This document shows, one piece after another, positions 1 to 9,540 of a stretch of 64,000 nt of DNA. The DNA comes from Leptospira perdikensis (GTDB lineage: Bacteria; Spirochaetota; Leptospiria; Leptospirales; Leptospiraceae). The stretch lies in assembly GCF_004769575.1 (NCBI RefSeq), contig NZ_RQGA01000001.1, forward strand, positions 124,001-188,000, in the 5' to 3' direction. Position 1 is the first letter of the stretch, and the number at the start of each line of letters is the position of its first letter. Below the pieces are notes generated by a model, which saw only the letters and a list, made by a program, of their open reading frames with translations, was not told the origin of the DNA and made no database searches. The translations under genes and the position numbers were made by a program.

Positions 1-1130
1 TACTGTCTGTATTCATAAGCGTATTGTGCCGTTTCCGAATTAAGTGCATCATAATCAGGAAAATTTTCTTTATCAGCAAGTTCTAAAAGAGCAATCCGGG
101 GCGAAAGTCTTCCTGGATTGTCTTGGATGTATGATTTTAGTTTTGACTCAAGTCCCGTTTTTGATCCGGAAAGGAAACGATCCAGTAAGTAGATAATTCC
201 TTCTTTCGGAATTTTTTTTTCTTTTCTTAGTGTAGCAAAATAAATAGGTGCTGTGTCACGAGAATCCATAAAATAAATTTCCCCAAGCATATGAGAGGCA
301 TCAATATCTCTTGGATTTTTTTCTCGAATTTGTTCTAGATACATCCGGCAATGTTTAAAGTCACCTAACACAAAGTAAATTTGCGCCAGACGAAACAATA
401 CTTCCATATCATTTTTATAAAAAGCCGTATATTCCTGATAACGTTTGATCGCAATCTTTGGATGATCCAATTTATAATTGAGTTCCCCAAGTGCTTTCGC
501 TGTTAAGAATTTGTATTTGGAATGTGTATCCCTTCTTTCTATGACAAAAGAAAGAGCTGTATAATACAAAATGGACTGATTCCAAAGTTTTCGTTCAAAG
601 TTGATATTACCAAGAAGGTATAAAAAATCAGGATCATTGGGAAACAAATGGAGGGAAGATTCCAAAACATCGGAAGCTTTAGCAAGCTCCCCTTGGCGAA
701 TCCGAATTCGAGTCTGCAAAAGGATCAGGTCTTTGGATTCAGAAGGAGATTTGCGAGTCGCAACTTCCGACCATTCCCAAGCCTTATCCAAACTACCCAG
801 TTCCAAATAATTCAAACTTTGAGTTTCTGCACTGAGAGCACTCGGCTCTTTTCCCACTTCCTTCAGACAAAGATGGTAAGAATCCAAAAAAGAAACAGAA
901 CGTTCAAAGGAAAGTTTGGAATCCTCTGGTTTACGCCGTTGCAAAGCCTGAAATCCATCCACCTGCTCCCGAAGGGCCCGCGAAAAGAAAAAATCTGCCG
1001 GGACACCTGGTTCTAACAAGGAACATTCTTTGGTTCTTGTCCCAGGCTCAGTGGCAAACAGAGAAAGAGAGAGAAAACAAAAGAAAACAAAGAGGAAGGG
1101 GCGGTTTGGAGTTTTAATTGCTTGAAACAT
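1..1130 (-). CDS. Exported TPR-repeat protein (C-terminus cut by window edge)
   Basis: An open minus-strand frame runs from an ATG at 1130 off the left edge. The N-terminus is a signal peptide (basic start, then a Phe/Leu-rich core ending near Leu-Phe-Ala-Thr), followed by a largely helical protein with TPR-like spacing (for example the stretch ending in YLLGNINF and the 'DYDALNSETAQYAYEY' region). It is probably a periplasmic or membrane-anchored scaffold; no catalytic motif is visible. GGAA lies 7 bases before the ATG. Its start overlaps the divergent gene at 1118 by 13 bases, so the two promoters must lie inside each other's coding regions or be shared. At least 376 residues are present. 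Confidence 0.75.
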   Translation of the reverse strand, partial: MFQAIKTPNRPFLFVFFCFLSLSLFATEPGTRTKECSLLEPGVPADFFFSRALREQVDGFQALQRRKPEDSKLSFERSVSFLDSYHLCLKEVGKEPSALSAETQSLNYLELGSLDKAWEWSEVATRKSPSESKDLILLQTRIRIRQGELAKASDVLESSLHLFPNDPDFLYLLGNINFERKLWNQSILYYTALSFVIERRDTHSKYKFLTAKALGELNYKLDHPKIAIKRYQEYTAFYKNDMEVLFRLAQIYFVLGDFKHCRMYLEQIREKNPRDIDASHMLGEIYFMDSRDTAPIYFATLRKEKKIPKEGIIYLLDRFLSGSKTGLESKLKSYIQDNPGRLSPRIALLELADKENFPDYDALNSETAQYAYEYRQ

Positions 1131-2425
1131 CAGTAGATTCCGGCAAAGATCGGGAACAGGGAAAATCCTTGAACCAAATCTTCCGAGAAAATTTAAAATA
1201 CATCCTGGCTGTTCTCATCGTGTGGGCAATCACTTTCCCATGGATTCTGAGAAACAAGGACACCATCCTTGCCAAATTCACCCTCGCCTACAATTCGTTT
1301 TTTGGTTATCCCAATCCTCGGATCGCACACCAACTCATTGCCAAAGGGGATGCTGTACTTGAAGGTAGAAAGGAAGGCGGAACGGACATCCTCCAAACCA
1401 TAAACCAGTTTTTCAGTTCTGATGAAAATTCCCGTGGCACCATCCTTCCATTGGATTTGGCTCTGATGGAAAAAGCATGTTTGTATTTCCGAAGCAAAGA
1501 ACATGTCGAGGATCATTTTTTAGAATTAACCTGGCGCGAAAAAGCAAGGGAATGGGGTTCTCCTCTGTTTTTAAAAATGGCTCCCCAAGGGGAACTGACA
1601 CTCGGACCCAATCCAAAAGATTATTGGAATTCCCATATTGAAGCGGTACTCACTGCACTTGACTATTACAAACGAGCATTACGTTTTTCTGGCCCCGAAT
1701 TCATTGCTCCTAAAAAAATTGAATCCGTAGCTTGGGCAAGTTGTCGGCCAAGCGAAATCCTTTTGGGTTACAAAACCCATATGTTGGAAACGGAAAACTT
1801 TGTCTTAAAAAAACTCACCGATTTAGAAAAAATACCGAGTGGACTTAGCGCCGTTCAAAAACGGAGCGTGGTTTTATCTTCTATCAAACGAAGTGATTTT
1901 GCAGAAGTTTCACCAAACGACTATTTGGAATCATTACTCCGTCAAATTTTACTCACAGGTATGAAAAACTTTTCTCCAAGAGAGATGGATGATATCTATG
2001 AAAGGATACTCTATTTTGTTGGTTCTGACGAAAGAGAATATTTAAAATTCAAATTTCGCAGAGCAGAACTTTTTTTCCAACTTGGTATAGAAGAAGAATC
2101 TTACTACAAACGAGCCGCTACAGAATTCAGAGAAGCGGCAAACATCCAACTGGCTTCAGAAATCGAAGACATTAATGTACCTGCCCTTCTAGTTCATGAA
2201 TTTGAATCCAAAATGAAGGAAGCCGAGTCTTATCACAAACTGAAAGAAAATGGAAAAAGTATCGCCATTTTGGATGCACTAAAGGCCAAACTTCGCAACG
2301 TCGACGAACGAAGCGTAGGTGGAAAAAAAGACGACATTCTAAAACACTATCACAACTTAAATAGATCCGTCCTTCGCAAACTGGGTCGCTACGAAGAAGC
2401 CGATGAAATCCCATTTAACGAATGA
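1118..2425 (+). CDS. Membrane-anchored helical (TPR-like) protein of unknown function
   Basis: This 435-residue protein has a short cytoplasmic N-terminus, one transmembrane segment at about residues 30-45 (ILAVLIVWAITFPWIL) and a long helical region with TPR-like pairs, including the C-terminal part around residues 300-430. The TTG start is supported by a GGAG six bases upstream (1108-1111), and there is no better ATG. It overlaps the next gene by 23 bases, which suggests co-transcription with the cysteine desulfurase. I do not recognise a named family. It is probably a conserved leptospiral membrane protein. Confidence 0.75.
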   Translation: MLETSVDSGKDREQGKSLNQIFRENLKYILAVLIVWAITFPWILRNKDTILAKFTLAYNSFFGYPNPRIAHQLIAKGDAVLEGRKEGGTDILQTINQFFSSDENSRGTILPLDLALMEKACLYFRSKEHVEDHFLELTWREKAREWGSPLFLKMAPQGELTLGPNPKDYWNSHIEAVLTALDYYKRALRFSGPEFIAPKKIESVAWASCRPSEILLGYKTHMLETENFVLKKLTDLEKIPSGLSAVQKRSVVLSSIKRSDFAEVSPNDYLESLLRQILLTGMKNFSPREMDDIYERILYFVGSDEREYLKFKFRRAELFFQLGIEEESYYKRAATEFREAANIQLASEIEDINVPALLVHEFESKMKEAESYHKLKENGKSIAILDALKAKLRNVDERSVGGKKDDILKHYHNLNRSVLRKLGRYEEADEIPFNE

Positions 2426-3533
2426 TCTAAAGTATTTCGATTACAATGCCACACATCCCCCTTTTCCTGAAATTCTGGAAACTTGTTTGGCAGATTATCT
2501 GGAAGGGTTTTACAATCCTTCTGGGATCACTCGGTATTCCTTAAAAAACCAAGGAAAAATCGAACAAACTAGAAAGTATTTTGCCTCCGTTACCAAAGGA
2601 CAAGAAAAACAGTTTGTTTTCTCTTCCACAGGTACAGAAGCAAACTATCTTCTCATCCAAAGTTTACGAGTCCAATTTCCCAACCTAGAATCGGTCATTG
2701 TATCTCCTTTTGAACATTCAAGTATGTATGCGGCCCTAGAAACCTATCAGTTTAAATCGGACCTCATCGCGACAGACAAATCCGGAATCATCCATTTAAA
2801 TGATTTAGAAAAAAAACTAAAAGAAAATCCAAGACCAGTAGTTTGTCTCTATGCAGGAAACGAAACGGGTGTCATTCAACCAGCCAAGGAGATCCAAAAC
2901 CTAACAAAGGCATATGGACAACTATTTTATAGTGATCTTATGCAAGGATTTTGTAAAGTTCCCCTTTTTTATTCTTTATTCGATGGATTTACTTTTTCCG
3001 GACACAAAATTGGTGCAGGAATGGGAGCGGCAGTAACTTATCTTCCCAAAGCCGACGCCAACTTTCGAGTGTTCGGTGGTGGAAACCAAGAAAATGAACA
3101 TAGAGCAGGAACAGAAAATACCTTTGCAATTGAATGTTTACGCCAAGTTTCTGAAATCCAACTGAGTCAATTGGAAGATAAAAACAAACGACTCTACGAG
3201 TTCCAATCTCTCATTGAAAAAAAAGCAGAGTCTCTTGGTTGCCAGGTCATTGCCAAATCCTCCCCAAGACTTCCGAATACAAGTTTCCTCCTCCTTCCCA
3301 TCCAATCTGTGGACTTTTTCTTATTGGGAATGGAAGAAAAAGGAATTTTAGTTTCAACAGGAAGTTCTTGTAAATCGCGAGCACGGGAAGCTTCTAAATC
3401 ATTACTCTATATGGGTTATTCCGAAGAGGAAGCTTTACGTTGTATCCGAATCTCCACAGGTTTTTTCACAACTAAAGAAGATGTAGATGCCTTACTCATA
3501 GCCATCCAAGATTTGATTCAAAAATTCAAATAA
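2403..3533 (+). CDS. Cysteine desulfurase family protein (class V aminotransferase)
   Basis: This is a PLP-dependent fold type I enzyme of the NifS/IscS type. It would remove sulfur from cysteine for Fe-S cluster or tRNA thiolation pathways. Visible features: N-terminal YFDYNATHPP, a PLP-phosphate site STGTEAN (about 75-81), the Asp that pairs with the pyridine nitrogen (D178), SGHK with the Schiff-base Lys at 202, and STGSSC with the candidate persulfide Cys at 323. The 376-residue length is typical of the family. The ATG at 2403 lies inside the previous gene, a sign of coupling. The exact acceptor (IscU, SufE or a tRNA enzyme) cannot be read from the sequence, so no symbol is given. Confidence 0.9.
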   Translation: MKSHLTNDLKYFDYNATHPPFPEILETCLADYLEGFYNPSGITRYSLKNQGKIEQTRKYFASVTKGQEKQFVFSSTGTEANYLLIQSLRVQFPNLESVIVSPFEHSSMYAALETYQFKSDLIATDKSGIIHLNDLEKKLKENPRPVVCLYAGNETGVIQPAKEIQNLTKAYGQLFYSDLMQGFCKVPLFYSLFDGFTFSGHKIGAGMGAAVTYLPKADANFRVFGGGNQENEHRAGTENTFAIECLRQVSEIQLSQLEDKNKRLYEFQSLIEKKAESLGCQVIAKSSPRLPNTSFLLLPIQSVDFFLLGMEEKGILVSTGSSCKSRAREASKSLLYMGYSEEEALRCIRISTGFFTTKEDVDALLIAIQDLIQKFK

Positions 3534-3547
3534 AGACAGTATCTCCA

Positions 3548-4891
3548 GTGAAATTACGAATTATCGCCAAATACTCGATAGATGGAGTCACCGATGGAGA
3601 GTGCATTTGGGAAGAAAAACAAGATCAATTTGGAACCGTCGAAAAAACTACAAAGTTCTCGGGTGAAGTTCTAGTTGAGTTTCAAAAGGATTGGTCCTTA
3701 TTTGTAGAACGAATCCTTTCACAAAACCCAAGCCGTGAAGAATTCCTAGAAAAACTTGGAAAAAAATCGGATAGTTTAGAACAGATTGTTTTTGGAAACT
3801 CCAACCCCTTCTGGCGAAGTCCGGGGTTTCGAGGTTCGATTCAAATCTTAGTTGATCCCGAATTTTCATCCCTTCCTTGGGAAATCCTCCGAACCCATAG
3901 AGGATTTTTGTTTCAAGACAGTGAATTCCGTCGAGGGATTAGAATCACCTTCATCCAAAAAGAAAATCTCCAAAGAACAAATGGTATCCTTCTTGTTTGT
4001 AACCCGGTAAAAACCAATTTAATATCCTCCGTCACAGAAGAATGTAAATCTTTGTACCCTATCCTGGAAACAAAACTTCCTCTACGGATTCTAAAAGAAA
4101 ACAATCTAACACGTGTCCGATTCATTGAAGAAACAAACTCAGTAAAATATTTACATTACGCAGGGCATACGGAAAAAAAAGGAATACCTCTAGGAGAAAA
4201 AGATTTTTTAAACACAAATGATTTGGCAGTTCATTCCTTTTCAAACTTAAACCTAGTTTTTATTAATAGTTGTTATTCTTCTTTCGATTCTTATGAACAA
4301 TCCGGACTCACCACAAGTTTCTTAAAAGCAGGAGCCAAAGAAGTGATTGGTTTTTTATTCCCAGTCGAATCTAGTTTGGCCAAAGAAATTGGAATCAAGT
4401 TTTGGAAATATTTTTTAAGCTCCAAAAATTCACACAAATCAATCACAAAAATTCGAAAATCACTGTATAAAGGATCTGCAAAAGAAATCATAACAGCAAT
4501 TAGTTTAGTTCACTTTTCAACACAAAAACAAACAAATATATACAAAAGGATCATAGGAATAACAGTTGTTTTGTTGTTTTTGTTTTTTTTCATTGTATTT
4601 TCAGATAACAGGAAAGAACCTATCAAGGTAGAGAATTTGGATACTTTAGAACCAACTACCGTTGCTGAAAGAAAAACAAAGGAACAAGTTGTTTTACAGA
4701 AGGATGTTCTTCTCAATCGAATTTCTCAATTAAAAAATCCCGAATTTCGCAAAATGGCATTCAGTTTTTTGAAAACAAAACACGAGTTTCTTGATGATTC
4801 ACAAAAAAGGGAATTACTCGAAACAATCTTTTCTAAAGAAAATTCCGAAGAAAAAATGTATTACGAATTCAAAACTAGGAGCGGATTTTGA
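3548..4891 (+). CDS. CHAT-domain (caspase-like) protease with C-terminal membrane anchor
   Basis: The central domain resembles CHAT proteases of the caspase clan. It contains LHYAGHTE with the catalytic His at about 207, and LVFINSCYSS with the catalytic Cys at about 242, followed by a GAKEVIGFLFPV strand typical of the fold. A transmembrane segment (about 335-352) and a 90-residue helical tail follow. The start is GTG at 3548 and the stop overlaps the next gene's TTG. CHAT proteins act as proteases in signalling, cell-death and defence systems. Here it is co-directional with an exported protein, an ECF sigma factor and a 174-residue protein, so regulated proteolysis feeding a sigma factor is a reasonable inference but unproven. 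Confidence 0.8.
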   Translation: MKLRIIAKYSIDGVTDGECIWEEKQDQFGTVEKTTKFSGEVLVEFQKDWSLFVERILSQNPSREEFLEKLGKKSDSLEQIVFGNSNPFWRSPGFRGSIQILVDPEFSSLPWEILRTHRGFLFQDSEFRRGIRITFIQKENLQRTNGILLVCNPVKTNLISSVTEECKSLYPILETKLPLRILKENNLTRVRFIEETNSVKYLHYAGHTEKKGIPLGEKDFLNTNDLAVHSFSNLNLVFINSCYSSFDSYEQSGLTTSFLKAGAKEVIGFLFPVESSLAKEIGIKFWKYFLSSKNSHKSITKIRKSLYKGSAKEIITAISLVHFSTQKQTNIYKRIIGITVVLLFLFFFIVFSDNRKEPIKVENLDTLEPTTVAERKTKEQVVLQKDVLLNRISQLKNPEFRKMAFSFLKTKHEFLDDSQKRELLETIFSKENSEEKMYYEFKTRSGF

Positions 4892-5916
4892 AACCACTTC
4901 TAAAAACATCATTATTACTACTTTGTATATCCTTTCCCTTGGTTGCGGAATGGTTTCCTAAATCAAAATCATTCGAGGATGTATGGACATCCTACGATTC
5001 TCACCAAAATCTGTTTAGCCAAGCTTACGGAATCCAAACGAGGGACATGATCCGCACTGAAACGCAAGAAGAGGAGTTGGATTTTCTGTATTATTGGAAA
5101 ATATGTAATCACTCGGAAATCAAAGATTTAACAGAAATTCTTCGGTACATATCTTTTTACGATGCCATTCTTACAGTCAGACAATGTTCTGAAGCGACCA
5201 AAGAGGAATTCATCCAACTCGAAAAACAAACCAAGAAAAAAATCTTTGATCTGATTGTGTTACCTAAATTAGAAATTTTAGAATCGGAAATCACAAATGA
5301 AGAACTTTTTCCACTGGTTAGTGAACTAAAGAAGGAATGGGAAAAAACCATCTATATATTTTCTAATTTATACAAATCTCACGAAGTTCTATTGTTGGGA
5401 AAAGAAAGAGAATATACACTCGCAATCAACCGGGTGTTGTATTCCGAAATGCCAGAAACCAGAAGAAAAACTTTAATTCTGCGACTTTTACAGGATATGA
5501 AACAACAAAACAAAAATACCTATCAATTGTTTTATTATTCTAAACAGAATCCTTGGTCTTCGGCAAATCTAAATGAAGAAAACGTTGAAACAAAAAAGTT
5601 TTTCCTAAATTTGATTGGTGAATGGAAACTAGACCCGGATTTCGATCCGGAAAAGTTATCCTCTTTAACTGAATTCCAAACTTGTTTAGAAGAAATCCCT
5701 AATACAAATCAGAAAATTCGAATATTAGGATTTTTTGGTTTTTTTAGTGACTACGGTCGTTTCACTACAAAAGGACAAACATCTTTTTCACAAACGAACC
5801 AAACCCGCGTTCGGTTCATCAAACAAACACTATTTAGGTCTCATCATTTTCAAAAAAGATTGGAAAATGTTCTGATATCTTGTAAAAATTCCGTCCAATC
5901 AATTAAAGATCTATGA
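4888..5916 (+). CDS. Exported protein of unknown function in the CHAT/sigma cluster
   Basis: The protein has 342 residues with a clear signal peptide (residues 1-20, Leu-rich core, VAE near the cleavage point) and a helical charged body without motifs I recognise. The TTG start overlaps the CHAT gene stop (TTGA) and is preceded by an AGGAG-like sequence. The stop overlaps the ATG of the sigma factor (ATGA). The tight packing says it belongs functionally with the CHAT protease and sigma factor, perhaps as an envelope sensor or substrate; that role is inference. Confidence 0.7.
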   Translation: MKPLLKTSLLLLCISFPLVAEWFPKSKSFEDVWTSYDSHQNLFSQAYGIQTRDMIRTETQEEELDFLYYWKICNHSEIKDLTEILRYISFYDAILTVRQCSEATKEEFIQLEKQTKKKIFDLIVLPKLEILESEITNEELFPLVSELKKEWEKTIYIFSNLYKSHEVLLLGKEREYTLAINRVLYSEMPETRRKTLILRLLQDMKQQNKNTYQLFYYSKQNPWSSANLNEENVETKKFFLNLIGEWKLDPDFDPEKLSSLTEFQTCLEEIPNTNQKIRILGFFGFFSDYGRFTTKGQTSFSQTNQTRVRFIKQTLFRSHHFQKRLENVLISCKNSVQSIKDL

Positions 5917-6482
5917 GTGATGAGATTCGTAAGTTAATCGACAACTGCCTTTTAGGGAAAGGTTCCGCCTGGCAGGAATTCATTCGTAAGTTTCATAGAC
6001 TCATTATGGGAACCTGTGCCCACTATGTTCCCAGAGAAGAAGTGACTGACACCTCCCAACAAGTTTATCTCAAACTTACCGAAAATGACTACCAACTCCT
6101 TCGAAAGTTTAAAGGGGATAGTTTTCCCGCATTTATTGTCTACATCAGTGAAATTTCTAAAAATATAAGTATGTCTCAGACAAGATCCATTCGTCGGTAT
6201 GAGTATCGGGAAGGTATTTCTTTGGATCTGAGTATTGATATTTTGGATGATAGGCAAAGCCAAGAAGATGTTTACTTCGCTTGGGAAGAAAAACAAGAGT
6301 TCTACGACCTAATCGAAGGCCTAGATGATGCCCATAAAGAAATCCTCATCCTACGCCTCAAAGGGTACAAATTCAAAGAAATCGCTGAAATTCTCGATGT
6401 TCCCCTAGGAACGGTCCTAGCTCGGGCCAACAGAGCGAAAGAAAAGATAAAAAAAATCCTTTTAAAGGAAATAAAGCCTTAG
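5913..6482 (+). CDS. ECF-type RNA polymerase sigma factor
   Basis: This 189-residue protein shows a sigma region 2-like segment (about 15-95, with the EVTDTSQQVYLKL core recognition helix) and a region 4 helix-turn-helix (about 135-185, LDDAHKEILILRLKGYKFKE followed by GTVLARANRAKEKI). It lacks regions 1 and 3, as ECF factors do. It starts in ATGA overlap with the upstream exported protein. The following 174-residue protein may be its regulator. Pairing of an ECF factor with a CHAT protease suggests a stress-response switch. Confidence 0.88.
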   Translation: MSDEIRKLIDNCLLGKGSAWQEFIRKFHRLIMGTCAHYVPREEVTDTSQQVYLKLTENDYQLLRKFKGDSFPAFIVYISEISKNISMSQTRSIRRYEYREGISLDLSIDILDDRQSQEDVYFAWEEKQEFYDLIEGLDDAHKEILILRLKGYKFKEIAEILDVPLGTVLARANRAKEKIKKILLKEIKP

Positions 6483-6500
6483 CAGGGGGAAATAAATACT

Positions 6501-7025
6501 ATGGAACCAAAAGATCCGAATGAATTTATGAACCGACTCAAATTAAAAGAAGCCCTTTACCTCATGTCCCAAGGGGAAGATGCGGACACGCCTACGATGG
6601 ATCGGATCTTAGAAACAGTCCTCCCTATTTCCGGAACGACCATTCAGATCTATTTACAGTTTATCAAAGACCAGTTAAAACTTCTCACAAGTGATTTTGG
6701 CGAAACAAACCTACTTTCACAGGACCTAGCCTTCCGCGGTTCCAGTGCCGCCTTTCGTGTCCATAGGCAGATTGGTGGCCGGGATTTTGATTTTGTTTTC
6801 CAACCCAATGCCGAGAAAAACCAAGTTTTCTTATCCGTCGAAGCTTCCAACTGTGAACGCCTATCGGCCAAACTCTTTTTGGATGGGGCACCCGTCGAAA
6901 CGCTTCCCAAACTAGGAACTCAGTCCATGTTTGATTCTCCCATCACATTGGATTCCAGCCCGGAACTTGCGATTTTTGAGTCCGGCAAAGAAATCGGTCG
7001 TTATCATTTTATGTTACAGTCGTAA
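6501..7025 (+). CDS. Unknown 174-residue protein downstream of the ECF sigma factor
   Basis: The reading frame lies 18 bases after the sigma factor, with GGGG shortly before the ATG. No membrane segment or signal peptide is visible. The N-terminal half is helical and the C-terminal half beta-rich (VFLSVEAS and AKLFLDG stretches), with polar strands ending in GRYHFMLQS. Position suggests a regulator or first target of the sigma factor, but it lacks the membrane helix and zinc motif of common anti-sigma factors. Function unknown. Confidence 0.6.
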   Translation: MEPKDPNEFMNRLKLKEALYLMSQGEDADTPTMDRILETVLPISGTTIQIYLQFIKDQLKLLTSDFGETNLLSQDLAFRGSSAAFRVHRQIGGRDFDFVFQPNAEKNQVFLSVEASNCERLSAKLFLDGAPVETLPKLGTQSMFDSPITLDSSPELAIFESGKEIGRYHFMLQS

Positions 7026-7136
7026 TTTTTTTTGAACCAATGCAATAAAACTACTGTGACCAGGCATCTATTGGTTGAGAAAAACGTTCCTACATTTAGG
7101 AACATACTTTCTTTTCCAAACTAGTTCACATTTAAG

Positions 7137-7165
7137 AGTCCCGGCGAAAGTCGGGACTTTTTTTA
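7137..7165. terminator. Bidirectional intrinsic terminator
   Basis: AGTCCCG (7137-7143) pairs with CGGGACT (7152-7158) around an 8-base loop and is followed by seven T on the plus strand. A-rich flanks make it usable from both sides. It separates the convergent CHAT/sigma cluster and ychF. Confidence 0.85.
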
Positions 7166-8260
7166 TGCGTTCACCCGGAAGTAAATCACATCCCCGTCTT
7201 GGACGATGTATTCTTTCCCTTCCACTCGCAGTTTTCCCTCATCTTTAACTTTGGCTCCATCACCTGTGCGGTCGATGTCTTCGTAACGCATTACTTCCGC
7301 ACGGATATAACCCTTTTCAAAATCAGAATGGATGACACTCGCAGCAACTGGGCCAGTGCTGCCTTGGTGGGTGGTCCAAGCTCTCACCTCTTCTACACCA
7401 GCCGTAAAAAAAGTCAGAAGCCCAAGAAGTTTGTAGGATGCACGAATCATGCGAGAAAGGCCTGATTCCTTTTCACCAATTTCTTCCAGAAAAGCAATTT
7501 GGTCTTCTTTTTCTAAACCAGAAATTTCTTCTTCGAATCTACCACATAAAACAACAACAGGTGCTCCTTCTTTAGAAGCAAAATCAATGATGGTTTTAAC
7601 TAGCGGATTTTCCGTAGTTTTTACATCGGTATCTAAGATATTCGCAACATATAACACAGGCTTTATGGTAATGAGATTGAATTTTTTAGCAATTTTTTGT
7701 TCTTCATCTCCAAGTTCAACTGTCGATGCACGATTTCCTTTTTTAAGAGCATCTAAGATTTTATCCATCACAGCTGAAATTTCGACGGCTTCTTTGTTTC
7801 CTGTTTTTGCAGTTTTTGCCACACGTTGTTGTTGTTTTTCTAAACTGTCTAAATCGGCAAGAATGAGTTCATAATTGATGACTGTAATGTCTTCGATGGG
7901 ATCCACTTTACCATGAACATGTGTTATGTTTTCGTCCTGAAAGGCACGAACCACATGACAAATAGCATCCACTTCACGGATATGCGATAAAAACTGATTT
8001 CCAAGTCCTTCCCCTTGGCTTGCCCCTTTCACAAGGCCAGCAATGTCCACAAACTCAATCATCGTGGGAATCGTTCTTTTGGGTTTGTAGACATCGGCTA
8101 AACGATTCAGCCTCTCATCTGGAACTTCTACAACACCTGTATTGGGTTCTATCGTACAAAACGGATAGTTGGCAGCCTGAGCTCCTGCCTTAGTGAGTGC
8201 ATTAAAAATAGTCGACTTACCGACGTTCGGGAGACCTACAATTCCACAATTCAAAGCCAT
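7163..8260 (-). CDS. ychF: Redox-regulated ribosome-associated ATPase/GTPase YchF (OLA1 family)
   Basis: The 365-residue protein matches YchF across its length: N-terminal [17 protein letters not shown] with the P-loop at residues 8-16, the switch region [13 protein letters not shown], the G3-like [12 protein letters not shown], and a C-terminal TGS-like domain ending in [10 protein letters not shown]. YchF binds ribosomes and hydrolyses ATP in preference to GTP. It is monocistronic or first in its unit, ending at the shared terminator. Confidence 0.97.
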   Translation of the reverse strand: MALNCGIVGLPNVGKSTIFNALTKAGAQAANYPFCTIEPNTGVVEVPDERLNRLADVYKPKRTIPTMIEFVDIAGLVKGASQGEGLGNQFLSHIREVDAICHVVRAFQDENITHVHGKVDPIEDITVINYELILADLDSLEKQQQRVAKTAKTGNKEAVEISAVMDKILDALKKGNRASTVELGDEEQKIAKKFNLITIKPVLYVANILDTDVKTTENPLVKTIIDFASKEGAPVVVLCGRFEEEISGLEKEDQIAFLEEIGEKESGLSRMIRASYKLLGLLTFFTAGVEEVRAWTTHQGSTGPVAASVIHSDFEKGYIRAEVMRYEDIDRTGDGAKVKDEGKLRVEGKEYIVQDGDVIYFRVNA

Positions 8261-8308
8261 AAGGATAGATTTTTACCGAGAGACCGTAAGACAAGGAAAA
8301 TTGCTTTC

Positions 8309-8800
8309 TTAGTTTTGAAATCCGTTCTCTAGATAGACAGAGGTGAGATAAAAAACAGAAGTTAGGATGACTACCAAATATCCAATTGAGTAAATTTTAC
8401 CAATCCGTTGCCAAGGGTAACGGTCGTACAAATGAAGACTAGAAATGATAAACTCTATTTCAGGATCAGGAGGCAAAATATCTTCACGGCCTGCTTTCCT
8501 CCAAATGACTTGCCTTTCCCCTACACCCAATTGAAAAAACTCTGCCGACTTTCCTTCCGTAAATACTGCCAAAAGCAGAGAGGGAATTTCAAAGTATTTA
8601 AAAGTAATGATCCCAGAAAAACTAGTAAGGATCGCAAGATAATTAATGACAACAATCAGAGGACTTGCCGTATAACGGGAGCTAAACAATAAATACAAAT
8701 AAATGATGAGAAAACAAATCGAGACATATTTGGCAATACCAGACAGGATTTTGTATAATTTTTGTTCTTTTAAAAAGAGTTGGAAAATTTCGTTTTTCAT
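8309..8800 (-). CDS. Small membrane protein coupled to the pseudouridine synthase
   Basis: I place the start at the ATG at 8800, which overlaps the stop of the upstream rluA-like gene (ATGA); a longer frame to 8875 lies wholly inside that gene. The resulting 163-residue protein has two or three hydrophobic segments near the N-terminus (YVSICFLIIYLYLLFSS and LIVVINYLAILTSFSG) and one near the C-terminus. No family is recognised. Confidence 0.65.
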   Translation of the reverse strand: MKNEIFQLFLKEQKLYKILSGIAKYVSICFLIIYLYLLFSSRYTASPLIVVINYLAILTSFSGIITFKYFEIPSLLLAVFTEGKSAEFFQLGVGERQVIWRKAGREDILPPDPEIEFIISSLHLYDRYPWQRIGKIYSIGYLVVILTSVFYLTSVYLENGFQN

Positions 8801-9540
8801 TTTTGTTCGTTCGTAACAGAAATTTTTGTTCCCACTCGTGTCGAAAATGCACTTGGTATTTCTGTCTCCACCCACTGTTTTTCACCCTGAAGGTCGGTAA
8901 AGCACAATCGAAACGAATGAAGAAACATCCGAACTTCTTTTGTTGGGACGTTAGAATAAACAGTATCTCCAAGAATTGGATGTCCCAGCTCCCGAAGCAT
9001 AACGCGAATTTGGTGTCTCCTTCCTGTTACAATTTTCGCCATTCCAAAAGATAGGTTTTCTTTGGGATACACAGATAGAATTCGGAACTCAGTGATTGCT
9101 TTTTTCCCCCCACTTCGCACAATTTGTACTTCTTTGTTCCCATCCCGAAGGAAACATTCATAATTTTTTTCTTTCCAATCAGGAATTCCGGAACACAAAA
9201 AAATATATTCTTTATCCGCATCCTTTAACAAAGAATCGATTTCTTTATTTTTATCTGCTGTTTTTCCCAAAAGAACAATTCCACTGGTTCCCAAATCCAA
9301 ACGGTTCGCAGTTCGTAGTTCAGGAAGATTGAGATAAGCCGCGAGAAGTCTCGTGAAATCATTTCTGTTCGGATCTTTGGTTTCGTGAACAGGTAACCCT
9401 TCTGGTTTTTCAGCGAGCAAAAATTCTTCACATTCGTAAAGGATGTTGGTTGTGAATCCGCCTTTCAGACGAATCTGTCTACGTGGAGACTTCAATCCAA
9501 AGACCTGAAAGACTACGGATATTAACCACTCCAGATACAA
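8797..9540 (-). CDS. RluA-family RNA pseudouridine synthase
   Basis: The protein would isomerise uridine to pseudouridine in rRNA or tRNA. The family motif is present as NRLDLGTSG with the catalytic Asp at about 82, followed by IVTGRRHQIRVMLRELGHPILGD, the usual C-terminal motif. The N-terminus before residue 25 looks unlike the family. The frame starts 62 bases inside the upstream DUF2797 gene, so the true start may be a TTG at 9495. The specific target site cannot be inferred. Confidence 0.88.
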   Translation of the reverse strand: MYLEWLISVVFQVFGLKSPRRQIRLKGGFTTNILYECEEFLLAEKPEGLPVHETKDPNRNDFTRLLAAYLNLPELRTANRLDLGTSGIVLLGKTADKNKEIDSLLKDADKEYIFLCSGIPDWKEKNYECFLRDGNKEVQIVRSGGKKAITEFRILSVYPKENLSFGMAKIVTGRRHQIRVMLRELGHPILGDTVYSNVPTKEVRMFLHSFRLCFTDLQGEKQWVETEIPSAFSTRVGTKISVTNEQK

